This document shows, piece by piece, positions 22,191 to 43,876 of a stretch of 64,000 nt of DNA. Source of the DNA: Haematococcus lacustris (Eukaryota > Chlorophyta > Chlorophyceae > Chlamydomonadales > Haematococcaceae); assembly GCA_030144725.1 (NCBI GenBank), contig JASKMD010000031.1, forward strand, positions 10,773,097-10,837,096, read 5' to 3'. The notes under the pieces are model-generated. The model was given only the letters and a program-made list of their open reading frames with translations, was not told the origin of the DNA and did not search any database. Every line of letters begins with the position of its first letter. Positions within the stretch are counted from its first letter, which is position 1. The position numbers were made by a program, and so were the translations under genes.

Positions 22191-24751
22191 TAGAAACGAC
22201 TGCTAGATTGCACACCCATGACATGTGCATGGGAACATCATGCATGTCAGGCAAAACACCACCTCTACTGGAGGGACCTGATTCTGCCTTTGCCTTGGAA
22301 GTTGTTGCGGTAGGTAGGTGCTGCGTGTGTGGTGAGGGTGTGCAGGGCATTAGCAGCAATGAGCTGTACCACACAGATTGTGTTTGAAACGTTGTCACAT
22401 GTTGTGGCATAGGGAGTATTGAGCACTCATCTGCTGGCTTCTGTCTGGCTTGTAGCTGGCTTCTAGCACGGCACCCCAGCTGATGCAGTCACGCTCCATC
22501 ACGTGACGGAGCGTGACGCGACGTGACGCGACCAGGCTGAACTTGACCAGGGTGTTCTATTGGCCATCAACACACGCCTTGATGCACACTGGCAGCAGCC
22601 CTAGGAGCACCCAACACGGGCAATGCTCCGGCACACAGGCGCACCGAAACGCCTGGCTGCAACCAGCAGCCAGCCAGCCAGCCAGCCAGCCAGCCACGAG
22701 CCACACATTGCATGACATGTGTGGACTGTACGGTCAGCGGCTCACCATGCCTTGTCGCCTGAGCATCATGGACTTCCCTCGGGCCATAGCGCTCTGCAGC
22801 CCATGACCAACTTACTGTCACCGCCTTCCATGCACTAGAGGCAAACCCTGGTGCCAAGCACCGCGAGCTTATGGCTGCATTCTGTGGCTTTACGCAGGCC
22901 GATGGCCACATCCCTGGGCTTGGGTTGAGGGTGGGCCACAGCTCTTGCTTGCCTTCTTAAAGCGATGTGCTGCTGGATGGGCCTCACCGCACTCCTCCTA
23001 AGAGCCCTGATTAGGGCGGCAAGCAAGGTAGACCCCTAAGCCCCAGCGTCTCGTATGGTGAATGACATTTGCGGTGAGCTTTTGGGCCCAACAGAGGGCC
23101 CTGGTGCCTAAGGTGCCTGGAACAGCTGCCACCCACTTCATGCATGTTGATCACCTCTTTGCCTTGGAGGCCAAGACGTTTGTGGCCCTACCAACGCTTT
23201 GAAGGTGCATGAGCTGCAATAGCCACCCAGTTCATGCATGCTGACAGCTCACGGTCAGCTGCTCCCACCTTGGGTCATGAGCATGAGGCCCTGCCTGTGG
23301 GTAGCTGTCCTTTGAGTAGCGGTGCATGCACTGTCAGTTGCAGTGCAGCCCTTACGTCTTTGCTGCCACCCACATGCTGCCAGGCCTGGCCTCTGAGCAG
23401 CTCAGTGTCAAGTAAGCCAGATGGTGCGCCTCCAGCTGTACTTGGCGGGGGAGGAGGCTGTTGACATGGCCTCTAGGTGCGCACTCACACACACCCATCT
23501 CCCTCACCCCAGCCCACGGGCTCTTGCCTGGACCACGACCAGTCATTGCGAGAACTGGGGTTGCCAGTGCCCTTCCCCCCACACCCACCCACACACCTAT
23601 ATCCCACACCTACATCACCCACACCCACACACCTATACCTCACCCCAGCCCACACCCCCACCCTCGGCCCGGTAGCCCGGCAACCCTTCCATCTCACCCC
23701 CACCTGTCCCTGGTGGGAGCGTAGCCCGGGCTCTGGGCCACCTCCAGCTCTACTTGGCTACTGGCTTAGGGCTGCTTGCAAGTCTTAGGGCTGCTTGCAA
23801 GTCTCAGGGCTGCTTGCAAGTCTTAGGGCTGCTTGCAAGTCTTAGGGCTGCTTGCAAGTCTCAGGGCTACTGGCTTAGGGCTGCTTGCAAGTCTTGGAGC
23901 AGTGTTGGAGTCAAACTGCCTCATGTGGGTGATCCATGCAGGTTTGGTTAGTTTAGGATCCAGGCTGCGAGTCCTAGAACACAGCCAGGCTGGCCAGCAG
24001 CGACCTGCGCATGAGGATGATTGAGGCAAATGTAGATGTAGGCAATAGCTGCCGGGCCTGATGCAGCGCCTATCTTTAAGCTGGCTGCCAAGGAGCTGAG
24101 GTGGGAGGAGCTCACACCTGCCTAGGACACCTGCCTAGGACTGCCTACGTCGGAATGTTTCGTACCTCTGATTCGCCCCTTATCAGAGCCTTGTCATGAT
24201 AAAACACCTATAAACAGCCTCTGAAAAACCTTTGAGCAGCAGGGTTTTAGAGCTCCGAAACTTTCAGACGTAGGATCTAGGCAAGATTATATTCACCAAG
24301 GTTGTGAAGATCAAGGGCCGTGAGAGGTGGGAAAGGTGCCGGACTGTGTTCAGGGGTGACCCTAGGCTGCCTGAAACATTGCATTGAGAGCGGTGCTCGT
24401 TTGTTGGACGGTTCAAGCATAGAGATAGCATTGGCCTCGATCAATAGTACTTCGAACGAGCATGACTAGGTTTGGGTCGAGTGGGGTGCCAGTGGTTTGA
24501 GCGTGGAGGCTTAGCGATCAGCAGGCTTTCATCGACCACACATGCACAAGATGCGTTGAGGGGTTCGTAGCGTGTTTGTAACGTGAGGGAAACCTAACCC
24601 GAGTTCGTAGCGTGAGGGAAATCAACATACCGTCCTATTGACCCGAGATTGTCGAGAGAAAACCAACAGATGAGCATCCCTAGCACATGCGCTGGGTGAG
24701 CACAGTAGAGACGATGTGAGCCATGCTCGACACCACGCTGAACACCAGCGA
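22191..24751. other. Intergenic, no gene recognised
   Basis: 2.5 kb without convincing exons. It contains a short (AGCC)n run at 22671-22694, CACACCCA-type low complexity at 23480-23660 and the 19-20-bp tandem repeat listed separately. Confidence 0.45.
23763..23900. repeat. 19-20-bp tandem repeat, about seven copies
   Basis: Unit AGGGCTGCTTGCAAGTCTT with T/C alternation at the end of the unit, interrupted once by a CTACTGGCTT variant at 23868-23878. Confidence 0.9.
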
Positions 24752-32620
<7,869 letters not shown>

Positions 32621-32659
32621 AGGGGCAGGCAGGCAGTGTTGGGCGGGTAGGGTGAGGCG

Positions 32660-32780
32660 GGTAGTGTGAGGTGGGGTGTGAGGTGGGGTGTGAGGTGGAG
32701 TGTGAGGTGGGGTGTGAGGTGGGGTGTGAGGTGGGGTGTGAGGTGGGGTGTGAGGTGGAGTGTGAGGTGGGGTGTGAGAG
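32660..32780. repeat. 12-bp GTGAGGTGGGGT minisatellite
   Basis: About nine copies of GTGAGGTGGGGT with A/G variants. Related in sequence to the GAGGT array but with a longer period. Confidence 0.9.
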
Positions 32781-32839
32781 CGGCAGCAGGTCACCCCAAC
32801 ATGGGGGCTGGAGGCAGGCTATAGGGGTAGTGAGGGGCA

Positions 32840-35800
32840 CGCAGCAAAGGTGAGGAAGGGGAGGGCACAGGCAAGGTTAGGGATTAGTTAGGGGGTTGGT
32901 TGGGGGTTGGTTAGGGGTTGGATAGGAGTTGGTTAGAGGTCGGCTGACAGCGTGCATTGAGTTGTTGCCCAGCAACAATCTGCCTGCCTGCCTGCCTGCC
33001 TGCCTGCTGGTTTGCCCTGCGCCCTGCTGTGTGCCACTGCTTGTCCATGCGGGGCGTTCAGGGCTGCTACCGCTGCTGCTGCGACCGCTGTTGTGTCTGC
33101 CACTGCTTGCCACCGCTGCTGCTGCTGCTGCCGCCACTACCGCTGATGAGCCAGCGCTAGCGGACGCACGACAGCAGCAGCTGCTCCTGCCGCTCCTGCC
33201 GCTGCGCCAGTGCCAGTGGCAGTGGCAGGGTCGGTGGCTGTGGCAGTCCGCTGCTGCTGCGCTGTCAGCAGTCGGGGAGGCGCTGCAGTCAGGAGCCTCA
33301 GGCAGTGACAGAGGCCTGATTAGCAGCAAGGTGGCAGTGGATGCCTAGCAATGCTGTACTGACCAGCCCACTGCTGGTCGGACCCCGATGGCATGTGTGG
33401 AACTGCAAGTTATGTTATGTTATGTAAATTGAACTAGGATGCCACGTCCTGCCTGCCTGCCTGCCTGGCTGGTCACTTGTTGTGCGCGCTGCTCAGTTGC
33501 ATGGAGGGGCGGGGCGGTGACAGTGGAGGGAGAGGGGTACCTTGTGGCCTGGGTGAGGGGCGGGGTGTGTGCTGCGTGTGCCAGGCAGTGGTTGGCAAGA
33601 GTGACCTATGCCCCACACTCCCTGCTGCCGTAGCATCTGGCTACCCCAGCTGAATGACTGCCAGGCTGCCCACCATCCTGCCCACCACCCCGCAGCCTCA
33701 CGCTCCCCTGAGTGTGCCAGCCTGGCCCCTCCCCACCCTCATCCGCTGCTCAAGCACCTCTCAACAGCTTCACCTCCCCCACTCCCCTGACCATTGCCTG
33801 ACTGCCAGACTCAGCCTCCTCCTCCTCCGCTGCCCCTGCTGTACCCCGCCCTGCCCTGCCCCTGTGGCAGTGCTGGGGGCTTCCAGCTGCTGCCTGACTG
33901 CCCGCCTGCCCTGCCTGTGGGGTTGTACCGCTTGGGCGCCAGCTGCCGCCTGCCTGCTGCGCCTCAAGTGTGTCAAGAGCTGCGCTGCTCAACTGCCAGC
34001 TGCCGCCAGCTGCTGAGTTCCTGGCTGCAACTAGTGAAGGAATCGTCAGGCTGGCCTGACCCTGCACGCCCAAGCTGCCTGCCTGCCCCTGACGGCAGGT
34101 GCCAGCTGACTGGCTGCAGCTGCCAGGCCAGGCGCAGGCCAGGGGGTGGGGCAGCGGGCTGGCAGGCAGCAGGGTGGCAGCAGGGCGGCAGCAGGGCAGC
34201 AGCAGCAGCACCTGAGGCGGGGCGGGGCCACTCGCTGTAGGTGGCGTGGTGCAGCAGGTGCTCCAGACCAGCCACTAGGCTCTCTGTGCTGCAGTCAGCT
34301 GAGCAGGCACACCAGCAGCAGCAGCACGGGGGTGGGCAGCAGCAGCACGCTCAGCAGGGAGGGTGGGCAGCAGCGACAGCAGCAGTAGCAGCAGCGGGGT
34401 AAGCAGCAGCAAGCGCAGTGGGGCCAGCAGCAGGGTGGGGTGGGGTGGGGTGGGGTGGCAGCAGCTGCAGTTGTGGCTGCGTGTTGCTTTGCCTGCTTTT
34501 GCCAGGATCAAGGGGAGGGTGCGCTGTGCACATGAAGCAGCTGCTGCGGCTCCAGCTGCCATCAGACCACTTGACTACTGTGGACAGTTGCCTAGCCTCA
34601 CCCTTGTTGAATTCTTTGTAGCCCTGCCTGTTCTTGCTGCATGCAAAGTACTGCTTCAGCGTGGAGTGGAACTCGGACAGAATCTCTGGTGGAGGCTGGA
34701 AACCCTTAAGACACCTTGGGTTGACTGCACAGGAGCCAGGGGGGGGGCCATGGCAGAGCAGGGGAAGACATGTTTTCTTAGAGCCCCTCGAGCGACCAGG
34801 GGGTCAGCGCGTCAGGGCTGGTGGGCTACTGCTCCATACCCGCGTGCTTGTCAACCCCCGCGACTCCAACCGCCTCACTGGCCGTTGCGCTGTGTACAAA
34901 ACCGTATGTTGCCTTCACTCGCCCGTTTACTTGCCGCTGCGCAGCTTGAATGAGAATGCAGGCACGCATAGCTGCTTCGCGTAGTTGCGTGGAGCTGGTG
35001 CTGCGCGGAAGCGCAACATCCTGAACGAATAGGATGTATAAGCTGCGCTCCATGTCCGGCTGCCCACATCAATTGAGGCTATTAGGACCAAAGGTGCCTT
35101 CGTCAGGATGCACACAGGTGAGCTGCGCTAGACTTGAATTCGAATTGCATGCTGCAAATCCTATTCGTATGTGTGCAGGATGCGTATATGATGGCTAATG
35201 ACACCGTATTGGCGCAGTTAATATATCGTTCTTTATATAGCGTTCGCTATGAGATGCCATGTTTTAGAGGTCGTTTTGTGCTATGTGATGGTCTCTGTGT
35301 ATAGCTTTAAAGCTGCGTTTTGCGTAGTTTAGCATAGTTTTTGCTAAACTTCCACTTGAGCGATGCGTTTAAGTACGTTCGAGCTATAAACTCAAGGATG
35401 TGAACCTCTGCCATGTCAATTTGAACGAAAACGTGAACACTGCTGCTAACCCCTTCCGTAGTCCCCACCTGATGACAACAGGTTGAGGGGTGTGTTGTGT
35501 GAGTACAAATCCCTCTGGATGACATGCCCTGTAACCACAGGGGCCTGCATGCCCGTCTACACCTTTGCCCATGTGACCCTTGCTGGCAGGGCGGGGCGGG
35601 GCGGGGCAGGGCAGGGCGGGGCACTCAACTCTTCAAGTAACAGCAGTGTGGTACTCAGCTTTTTAAATGGCAACGACATGCATGAAGTTTCGGCCCTTAC
35701 CCCTGTCCGCACTTTCCTCCCCATCTTAGGCGCCGTAGCCCATTACTCTTTACACTCAATTGCGTTTTCAACAATATAGTACATGCCACCTCTGCATATG

Positions 35801-36130
35801 AACATAGAAACAAACAACACACATTCCTGCTCAACTTGCTGACGCTTGTGGCTTGCCGTTTTGGCTGCGCTTGACAGCAGGCTGGTTCCTCAGCCAGGGT
35901 ATGGAAACACCTTCCGCTCCACTCCCTCCACTCTGTCGCCCCTGCATGCGCACATGGATGCCAAGTGATATAGGCAGCTGAGCGATAACTGAGCATTGTC
36001 ATGTTACAACTCATGTAGGGTTGGCGAGGAGGTGTTGCTTCAAGGAAGTGCACACGTGTTGCATCAGAGCAGCGCCCAAAACCAAGGTGGGCTTAAGGAG
36101 GTGCTGCTGCAAGCACCTACATCACGAGCG
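32840..36130. other. No firm gene; possible 5' exons of the upstream minus gene
   Basis: Mostly CTGC/CAG-rich low complexity (32990-34430), giving long but uninformative open frames on both strands. A minus-strand stretch at about 34275-34205 (MAGLEHLLHHATYSEWPRP) could be a 5' exon of the gene at 24.75-32.62 kb. From 34950 to 35560 the DNA is AT-richer and no gene is recognised. A short GGGGC run lies at 35589-35620. Confidence 0.35.
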
Positions 36131-36294
36131 GCTGAGCAGCTTGACTTACATTACGAGCTGAAGGCGGTGTGGAGCCTATTGCCACAGGCAGACACATGCA
36201 CAACATGTTGGTGCTAGGCCAAAACATACTCCACCCAGGGCCCCCCCCTTCACACCCCGACCCCCCTGGAACCCCTGACCTCCACCCCCCTGAC

Positions 36295-39200
36295 CTGTAG
36301 GCAGCGCCCAGTGCCAGTGTCACAGACTGGCAGCGTGGCAGGGCAGCAGTGGATGCGGTCGTCGCAGCACACCGCATTCACAACTGGGCAGCAGCCCCAC
36401 AGGAAGCAGCTGCTGCGCGCACTGTGGGCCGTCAGCAGCGTCTACAGCGCAACCAGACAGCCAATCACAGCACACGCCTCGCTGCCATCCACAGCAGCAT
36501 CTCTTCAAATCAACAGCAGCAGCAGCAGCACAATTAGTCAGTCCAGCACACATCACAGGACACAGGACAGAAATTGCAGACAGGCCAGCACATATCACAG
36601 GACACAGGACAGAAATTGCAAATGCTATGCAGTGAAAATGCATCTAAAGGCAGGCAGGCAGGCGGGCAGGCGGGCAGTCAGGCGGGCAGGCGGGGGGGCG
36701 GGCAGGCAGGCGGGCAGGCGGGCAGGCAGGCGGGCAGGCGGCTCACCTTGGACTCCCCCATAAGGCAGCAGCAGCTTGATTCCGGGGGGCAGGCGTTGTC
36801 AGCGTCACAGGCCACTGGCTGTGGGTCAGGCTTAGGTGGGGCAGGTGTGGGTGTGGGTGTAGGGGGTGCAGGGGGGGGCTGTGGTGGGTTGGGGCCGTGT
36901 TTGATGGGGAAGGAGGCGGCCAGGGTGATGCCACACAGGCCGGCCACTCCAGTGGTGTTGTCCCTGCAGCCGCCAGCACCAGTCACCCACAAGGTTAGGG
37001 GTAGGGACCCTGACCCCCCTGGCCACTGCCTGATGCCTTGCAGTCATACAACGACAGGTCTGGACACCCATAGCTGCCAGGTATGGCTGCCAGGTATGGC
37101 TGCCAGGTATGGCTGCCAGGTAGAGCTGTCACAGGCCCATAGCTGTCATAGGCCCAAGCCCAAGCCCATAGCCCAAGCCCCGCAACGTCCGCCCCCACCC
37201 CCGCTCTGCAAAGCGTCCCCAAAGCGTCTGCCCGCACCACCGCTCTACTCCCTCATTTGGTCACACCCTGGTCACACCCTGGTCACACCCTGGCCACACC
37301 CTGGCCACACCCTGGTCACACCTTGGTCACACCTTGGTCAAACCCTGGCCACACCCTGGCCACACCCTGGTCACACCCTGACATTGCTGCACTACAACCA
37401 AATGGTAGCTGGGCCCCCTGCACTGCCTGGCTGCTGCTCCAGCCTGCCCACCGCCCACCTGAAGCCCATCTGCAGGTTGATGTAGCCCTCAGCTCCCCAG
37501 GTGGACCCCCAGCTGTTCTTCACGATCCAGTACGGGCCGTTGGCTGCGCAGGCAGAGCAGGGCGCACAGCACCGGGTGTGGGTCAGCAGGTCAGCGTGTG
37601 CCCTGCATACTGGCAGCAGCAGGTTCGTAAGCGGGGAGGCGGGGGCAGCGGGGGCTGGGGGCCTGGAGGCCTGAGCGCAGCACCTGCCTAAGCACCTGCC
37701 CAATGCTGGACAGCCACTGCTGGTCATGCCGCGTGGCATGGCTACTCTCTGTGTAGCAGCCCCGTGATTGGCAGTGCTTTGACCGAACAAAAGTAAGAAC
37801 GCAAAATAATGATGACATGCTCATCACACACATCACTCATTTGACCAAAATTCACACCTCCCCACCCCAGCCCAGGTCTATGGGTGGTCCATTTACATTT
37901 ACACCTGTGCCTAGCAGCCCATGCTCTGTTTATCTGCTGTCCGACAGACCGAGTGCTGTGCTGATCTGTTGATGTGTTCATTGCGCGCTTCGACTGAGTG
38001 ATTGATTGTGATTGAGGATCTGCCAAGGACTGATGGAGAGGAGCAGAGGTATACGAGGCTATCAGTGAGGCCAAGCAAACTAAGCAGAGTTAGTGACAGG
38101 ACTAAGGCAAGCGTGTGTATGTGAACAGGCAGCAGCAGGTGTGGAGTGGTGGGGCATGAGCAGCAGGGGCTAGGCCACAGCCCCTGAGGCAGGGGGTGGG
38201 CATCAGCTGGGTGCTTGCAGCAGGCCCTTCGTCATAAAGTGGTGATGAAAGCATGTCAGGGGCAGAGCAGCTGTGGGCAGTCAGTGCTACCTAAGTACGG
38301 GTGACAGCAGCAGGGGGAAGGGGGTAGGGGCTAGGGGTAAGGGGGGCAGCGAGTCGCACCTGGGTCAGGTGGGGTGGGGCTGGAGGGCTGGGGCCAGGCA
38401 CCGGACGCATCCAGGCCGCCGTACCCCACCTGCACCAGCCAGCAGCCCGACCCAGCGCATCAGGCAATGCTGGCAGCAGCAGCAGCAGCAGCAGCAGGGG
38501 AAAGCAGGCAGAGAGCGGGATGAGCCAGGCAGCAGGGCCACCCAACCCTTGCCCTGCTGCTTCAGCCATCTTTGCGCGCAACTCTAGCCATTGCCCGGCC
38601 TAGCTGCATGTCTGTACAACCACCCGACCCAACCCCACTTCACTCCTAGCCTGCTCCCCACAACAGTTGCAGCGGCCCTGGCCAGGCTTTGACCCACTCC
38701 TTCACCAGAGGCATCGCGCATGGCTGCTCCCCAACCCCCTCCCCCTGCTCCCCACCCCCATGGCCTGGGTGTCCCTCCCCAGCTGCAGCCCTGGACCCAC
38801 CACCAGCACGCCGTGGTTGAGCTGGTCCCCGCAGCCTGGGTCAGACATCACCCCGCCCACATACAGCTGGAAGGCCCGGCTGTCAGCTTCAACTGCTACG
38901 GCCACGGGCTGCGGCCAGCAATGGCAACCACACCAAGCAACAGCAGCAGCAGGGGTTAGCAGCAGGGGTCAGCAGCAGGGGTCAGTGGCAGCAGCAGCAG
39001 CGGGCCAGGAAACAACAGCAGCAGCAGCAGCTCAAGCAGCAGCAGCTTAAGCAGCAGCACCATTACCACCACCACCACCCAGCTTGACGCACGCAACACA
39101 AGACCAAGTTTAGCAGCCCAGGCAGCGCTATGGTAGAGCCAACACCAGTGAACGACATCAGCAACGCCTTGATGAGCATAAACTTTAAGATTGCACCCTT

Positions 39201-42200
39201 TTTTACTGCAACATGCAGGGTTTGAACCCAGCACCTCCGGCCCCTCCACCTGGTGAGCTGCGGCCTTGAGCAGAGCCGCCTCGTCCCCCACAGGGATGTC
39301 CTGGTAGCCGTCAATGGTGACCACCTGCAGACCAGCTTAGCCCGGCTCAGCTCACAATGGCTGGGCCCTGATGCCCCTGCTCGTGCCCATGCCCCTGCCC
39401 CTGCCTGCTGCTCACTGCCAGCCTCAGCCCAGCCCTGGGTTGGCCCCTGGACCACACACCACACTCGGCTGGAGTCATGGGTACAGGTCAAGGGCGATAC
39501 AGGTGGTAAAAATGAAAGGGAAAAGGTGGTAAAGGGGGGCTGGGGGGATGTGGATGCATACACACAGCAGACTGGGCTGCCCCTGTCAGGCTGTCCGTTA
39601 GCATATGTAAGACTGAGCTCCAGCAGCAGAGCTGCTCGACCTAACCCTTCAGTAGCAGCAGCACTGAGCCCCGGCCCTGGGTTGGGGCTAAGGCTGGGGC
39701 AGGCGTCACCCACTTGTCCATCCAGTAGGCTAGCGAAGCTGCCCCCCACTCCCTGCCCACACCACCCCTGCCCACACCACCCCTGCCCACCCCACCCCTG
39801 CCCACCCCAGCCCAGTCCCACCCTCTCAGCCTTGCGCTTGGCGTCATTGCACCCCTCCAGGGCCTCAGTGCTGGTGTAGGGCCAGGACGACTCAGTGGCG
39901 AGGCCCTTGTTCTGCACTCCACCACGCAGGGCACAGCAGCCACAGAGGGAGGGAGGGGGTGTGGAACTTGGTGGTAGTAGTACTGGCAGTCATAGCGTAG
40001 AAGTGGGATGGGTCAGGATGGTTGTAATAGTGATGGCGGTCATAGGGCTAGGGTTAGGGATGGCTTAAGGGCTAGGGCTAGCCCTGACCCTGGCAGTCAG
40101 CTGCACAGCTTTTGATAGCGAGTGGGTCGGTCAAGGGGAGGGGCGCGGGCACAGGCACAAGCCCAGGCGCAACAGCTGGCCGGTGGTAGTGATGACGTGG
40201 TAGTTATGGCCGTCATAAGGCTAGAACCAGGGTTGGCGTAAGGGCTAGGACTAGCGCTAGGAGTAACCCTGACCCTGGCAGTCAACTGCACAGCTTTTGA
40301 TAGCGGGTGGGTCAGTCAAGGGGAGGGCGTTGGCCCAGGCACAGCAGGTGGCCTGGGCCAGCAGTGGAGGTCAGCAGTGGTCGTCGCCCCACCTGGTCAC
40401 ATGCATGGGCGCCTGCATGCATCTCCCTTTGCCAATACCTCAGCCCCGCCCCCTGCCCGCACACCACTGCACACCACACCCACCTTGATGATCCACTCGT
40501 ACGCGTTGTCCATCATGCCGCCGCTGCAGCCCATGTCCACGTCACGGTCACAGTCCACCAGCTCCTGCAGGGCAGACATGCGCAACAGCAGCAGCAGCAG
40601 CAGCAGGGGCTTCAGTGGGAGAGGAGGGGCGGGTCTCACACCCACCCAGCACCCCGCTCCTTCACTGCGCCTCACCCTGCGCCTGCCACGTTTCCTTACG
40701 CCCAACCAACAGCTCCACAGCCACTTGACTCCCACCCCCAACCCCTCCCACCCTTCCCCCCTCCCACCACTGACTTCACCTACCCTTGACCCCTCCCATC
40801 CCATCCCTTTCCACCTTGGACTTTCTCCGCCCCTAGCCCCTCCCACCCTTGACCCCTCCCACCTTCTAACCTTTTCCACCTCTCACCTGTCCCCTCATCT
40901 GACCCTCACCTGCTCGCTGAGGGACAGCAGCTGGTGGGTGCGCAGAGCGTTGATGCCCTCAATGGCGCCCGTGGTGGCAAAGGCCCAGCAGGAGCCACAC
41001 TGAAGGGCAGGGCAGGGCGGGTTAGGGCAAGGTCAGGACAAGGTCAGGGCAAGGTCAGGGCGGGTTAGGGCAAGGTCAGGACAAGGTCAGGGCAAGGTCA
41101 GGACAAGGTCAGGGACAAGGTCAGGGACAAGGTCAGGGACAAGGTCAGAGGGACAAGGCAGCAGCTAGGGAACACAGCCCAGGTGTAGATGCTGCTTGCA
41201 GCCGTGGTTTTGAGTCACTGCATTGCACCATGCCGGTCACAAGAATCTAGAGGCACGTTCTTGAACGTGTTCCACGCCTGGTTTTGGTTCAGACATGGCA
41301 TTTGCAGCACTGCCCTGCTCCCCAGGCCGTCTCCCCAACACTGGCCCGCCCCCCAGGTGTCGACACACACCCCGGCTGGGTAGCGGGCCCCCAGCCTGCC
41401 CCCTCACCATGCCCCCTGCCCCCTGCCCCCTGCCCCCTGCCCCCTCACCATGCCCTGGTTCTTCACAGCCGTCACCGCGGAGGCGTTGCGCCAGTCCACG
41501 CTGCGGGGCAGACCCGCCAGGTCCACGTGGTCGTACATGAAGCCGGGCACGCGGCCAGAGCCTGCCCACCACACACCATGCAGGCATGGGCCAAGCAAAC
41601 ACACAAGGTGGAGGCTCAGTCACCCAGACACATGGGCAGCTGCCCTGTGCTCTGGCCTGGACGAGCTGAAGGGGGACAGGGGACACGCATGGAGCTGTAG
41701 CTGAAGCTGTGTGAAGCAAAAAGGCAGGCAGGCAGGCAGGCAGGCAGGCGAGTAGGGAGGCGGGCGACGGGCCGCAACGTACCACTGGCGCTCAGCTGAG
41801 TTGCGTGCTGCCTGGCCTTGACCCGGGTGCCCAGCAGCCCGCGGTACTCGTTGTAGCTCAGGTCAGCCAGCCCGTTCAAACCCAGCTGCAATCCAGGTGG
41901 GCAGGCGGGCGTGCAGGGTTCAATATCATGACAAGCACAGCGGCCACTAACCTCTAACCCTCTAACCTTGCCCAGCAGCCCCTGAACTGCACTTGCCCCT
42001 GAAATGCTTCTGTGCACAGCCCAGGCCTTGCTTACTCACAGAGCCCAGCCAAAGCCTAGCAGCACACAGCTTAAGCACCAGCGCTGCTACAGCGCTTCTG
42101 GGGAATGATAACCACCAGCCTGTTGTGGCTGCAGGGCACTGCCTGGCCTCTGGACCTTGGCCGCAGCCCTAGCCCTTCGCGGACACTGCCCGAGTGCCTA

Positions 42201-43149
42201 GCTCCCTGAGTTCCTGCCTGAGTCCATAACTCTGGTCTTAAACTGCAGTTTTAATCCACAGCTGCAACCCAACTGCTCAACTGCCACTGGGGGCGTTGGC
42301 CCCTGCCCCTGCCCCTAACACTAACATGACACTGCAGGCCTTGATCCTTCCACTGCCATTGCCACTGCCACTGCCACTCCCATCCCTGGCTTGAGCACTG
42401 CTGGCTCCCTGGCTGCTGACTGCCTCAGCTTACAAGACATGCGCTGCGTGACAAGCTGCACACTGCGCATGCTGTGCAAGTGCTAGGCTTCATGCCGTGC
42501 GCCCTGAAGCTGGCCTCAGGCAATTCAAAGCACTAGTTCTCAATGTACTCACAGATGTCACTCACCCAATGCCCTGAAGCACCATTGGCGGCGTTGTACT
42601 GAAGGGCATAGCGCGCATTGTCCAGCCACACCTGCAACACCACACAAGGACACGAGCCAGAGAGATCCTTGCCATTGCACTGCCACAGAAACACTTCTAC
42701 TGCAATGTGTGCAACTGAAGAGATGTGGCTGGGGCTATCACCTGCTGTCGTGTGGCATATGTCTGCTGCATCAACTCGAGGTGCTGGGGCGTGGCCGAGC
42801 CCAGCTGCTTGCTGACTGCTGGATGCAGGTTTGCGGCCAGCAGGTAGTGGCGCGGAGCGCCTATCATGTAAGGCCTGTTGTGGCGATGGGCCCACGAGAA
42901 GAATGCTGACGGATCCTCCTGCACGTCATGCCATCAAAACGCAAGGGTTTCACGGCGCGGCACCGTGCATCCTGTCCCGCTCTGCCCTGCCCTGCCCACA
43001 ACTGCCTTGCGCCTGGAGCAAAGGGGGCTCCGCACCACTGCGGTGGAGAGGACTGCCGCGTTCTCCTCCCTGGACAGTCTGGCAGCGCCACCTTGGCAGA
43101 TACAAGTCCCAAGCACGGTCGCGATCAGCACGAGCCACATCGCGCGCAT
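36295..43149 (-). CDS. RD21-like papain family (C1A) cysteine protease with granulin domain
   Basis: Fourteen minus-strand exons keep one frame: 43149-43000, 42918-42742, 42631-42566, 41885-41783, 41561-41449, 40999-40910, 40564-40484, 39911-39822, 39324-39250, 38908-38801, 38429-38402, 37543-37459, 36963-36747, and one ending at 36295. [18 protein letters not shown] is a signal peptide. The I29 prodomain follows ([41 protein letters not shown]). The mature enzyme begins [20 protein letters not shown], with catalytic Cys in CGSCWAF, His in LNHGVLV and Asn in [13 protein letters not shown] and GCSGG are family hallmarks. A Pro-rich linker leads to the granulin module ([41 protein letters not shown]). 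The architecture equals plant RD21: a secretory-pathway or vacuolar protease made as a zymogen. The last exon and stop are not resolved; a TGTAA lies at 36150-36146. All catalytic residues are present. Confidence 0.9.
37250..37381. repeat. 11-bp TCACACCCTGG tandem repeat
   Basis: Eleven copies with T/C and C/T variants, in the intron between protease exons 12 and 13. A 13-bp repeat, TGGCTGCCAGGTA, lies just before it (37070-37121). Confidence 0.9.
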
Positions 43150-43876
43150 CAGTAAAGCCTAGTCGTGAGGCAGTTTCACCCTCGGTGATGTGTCCAAGCA
43201 GCCAAGGTCAACAGTGGAGCTGGGCAACTGGCCTCGACCGCGTGGATCGGGTCCTGGACGTGGGTGTGTGTGTGGCATTTGAAGCAACCAGGGACAGATG
43301 CATACTGCTCTCTTACGACGAGCCGCGACTGGCAATGAAGCGCCAGAACAGTGGGACGTTGACGGTGGAGGTGAGGGTAAAAAGGATTGGGAGCACCGCC
43401 AGGCGACCTCGGATGGCCTCGTTTGGCGCCATTTCGTTAGTTGTGTTCTCCCATTCTTCGTTGTCAGGATGGGACAAAGAGGCGGCTGTTCACACCGCCG
43501 GTCTCTGCTCGTGGAGTTCTACCATCAGAAGGTGCGGTTAGGGTGCAAATCCGATCCCGTTGCTACCTCTTCCCACCCGTAGCTACCCATTACACACCAG
43601 TATTGTCCCCAAGCATGGTTACTGCTAGCTTGCATCTCACCATAGAGCCCAAACAGCCACGTTCACAGTATCATCACATGGTCTGGTATAATCCAGAGCA
43701 AAGCCCTGGTTCCTTGCCATACACCCGCAGGCCGGCCTTCCATCCGTGGGTTCAAACCCCCACTGCTGCAGCCTCTCCAACCCTCCCAAGGCATTGCTGA
43801 ACCCAGCACTGCATCTGCAGCAGTGATCAAGCCCAGTCTCGCCAGTCACAACAGCAGCATCACAGCCGTTGGCAAC
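43150..43876. promoter_or_regulatory. Shared divergent promoter interval
   Basis: The protease start (43149, minus) and the next gene's first likely Met (43877, plus) are 727 bp apart and divergent, so both promoters must lie here or overlap transcribed leaders. No TATA box or other element is clear. A GTGGGTTCAAACCCCCAC hairpin sits at 43746-43763. Confidence 0.35.

Noticed and set aside
34363..34953. 196-residue plus-strand ORF
   Set aside because: It starts in Ser/Gly microsatellite translation, has no splice support and matches no family I recognise.
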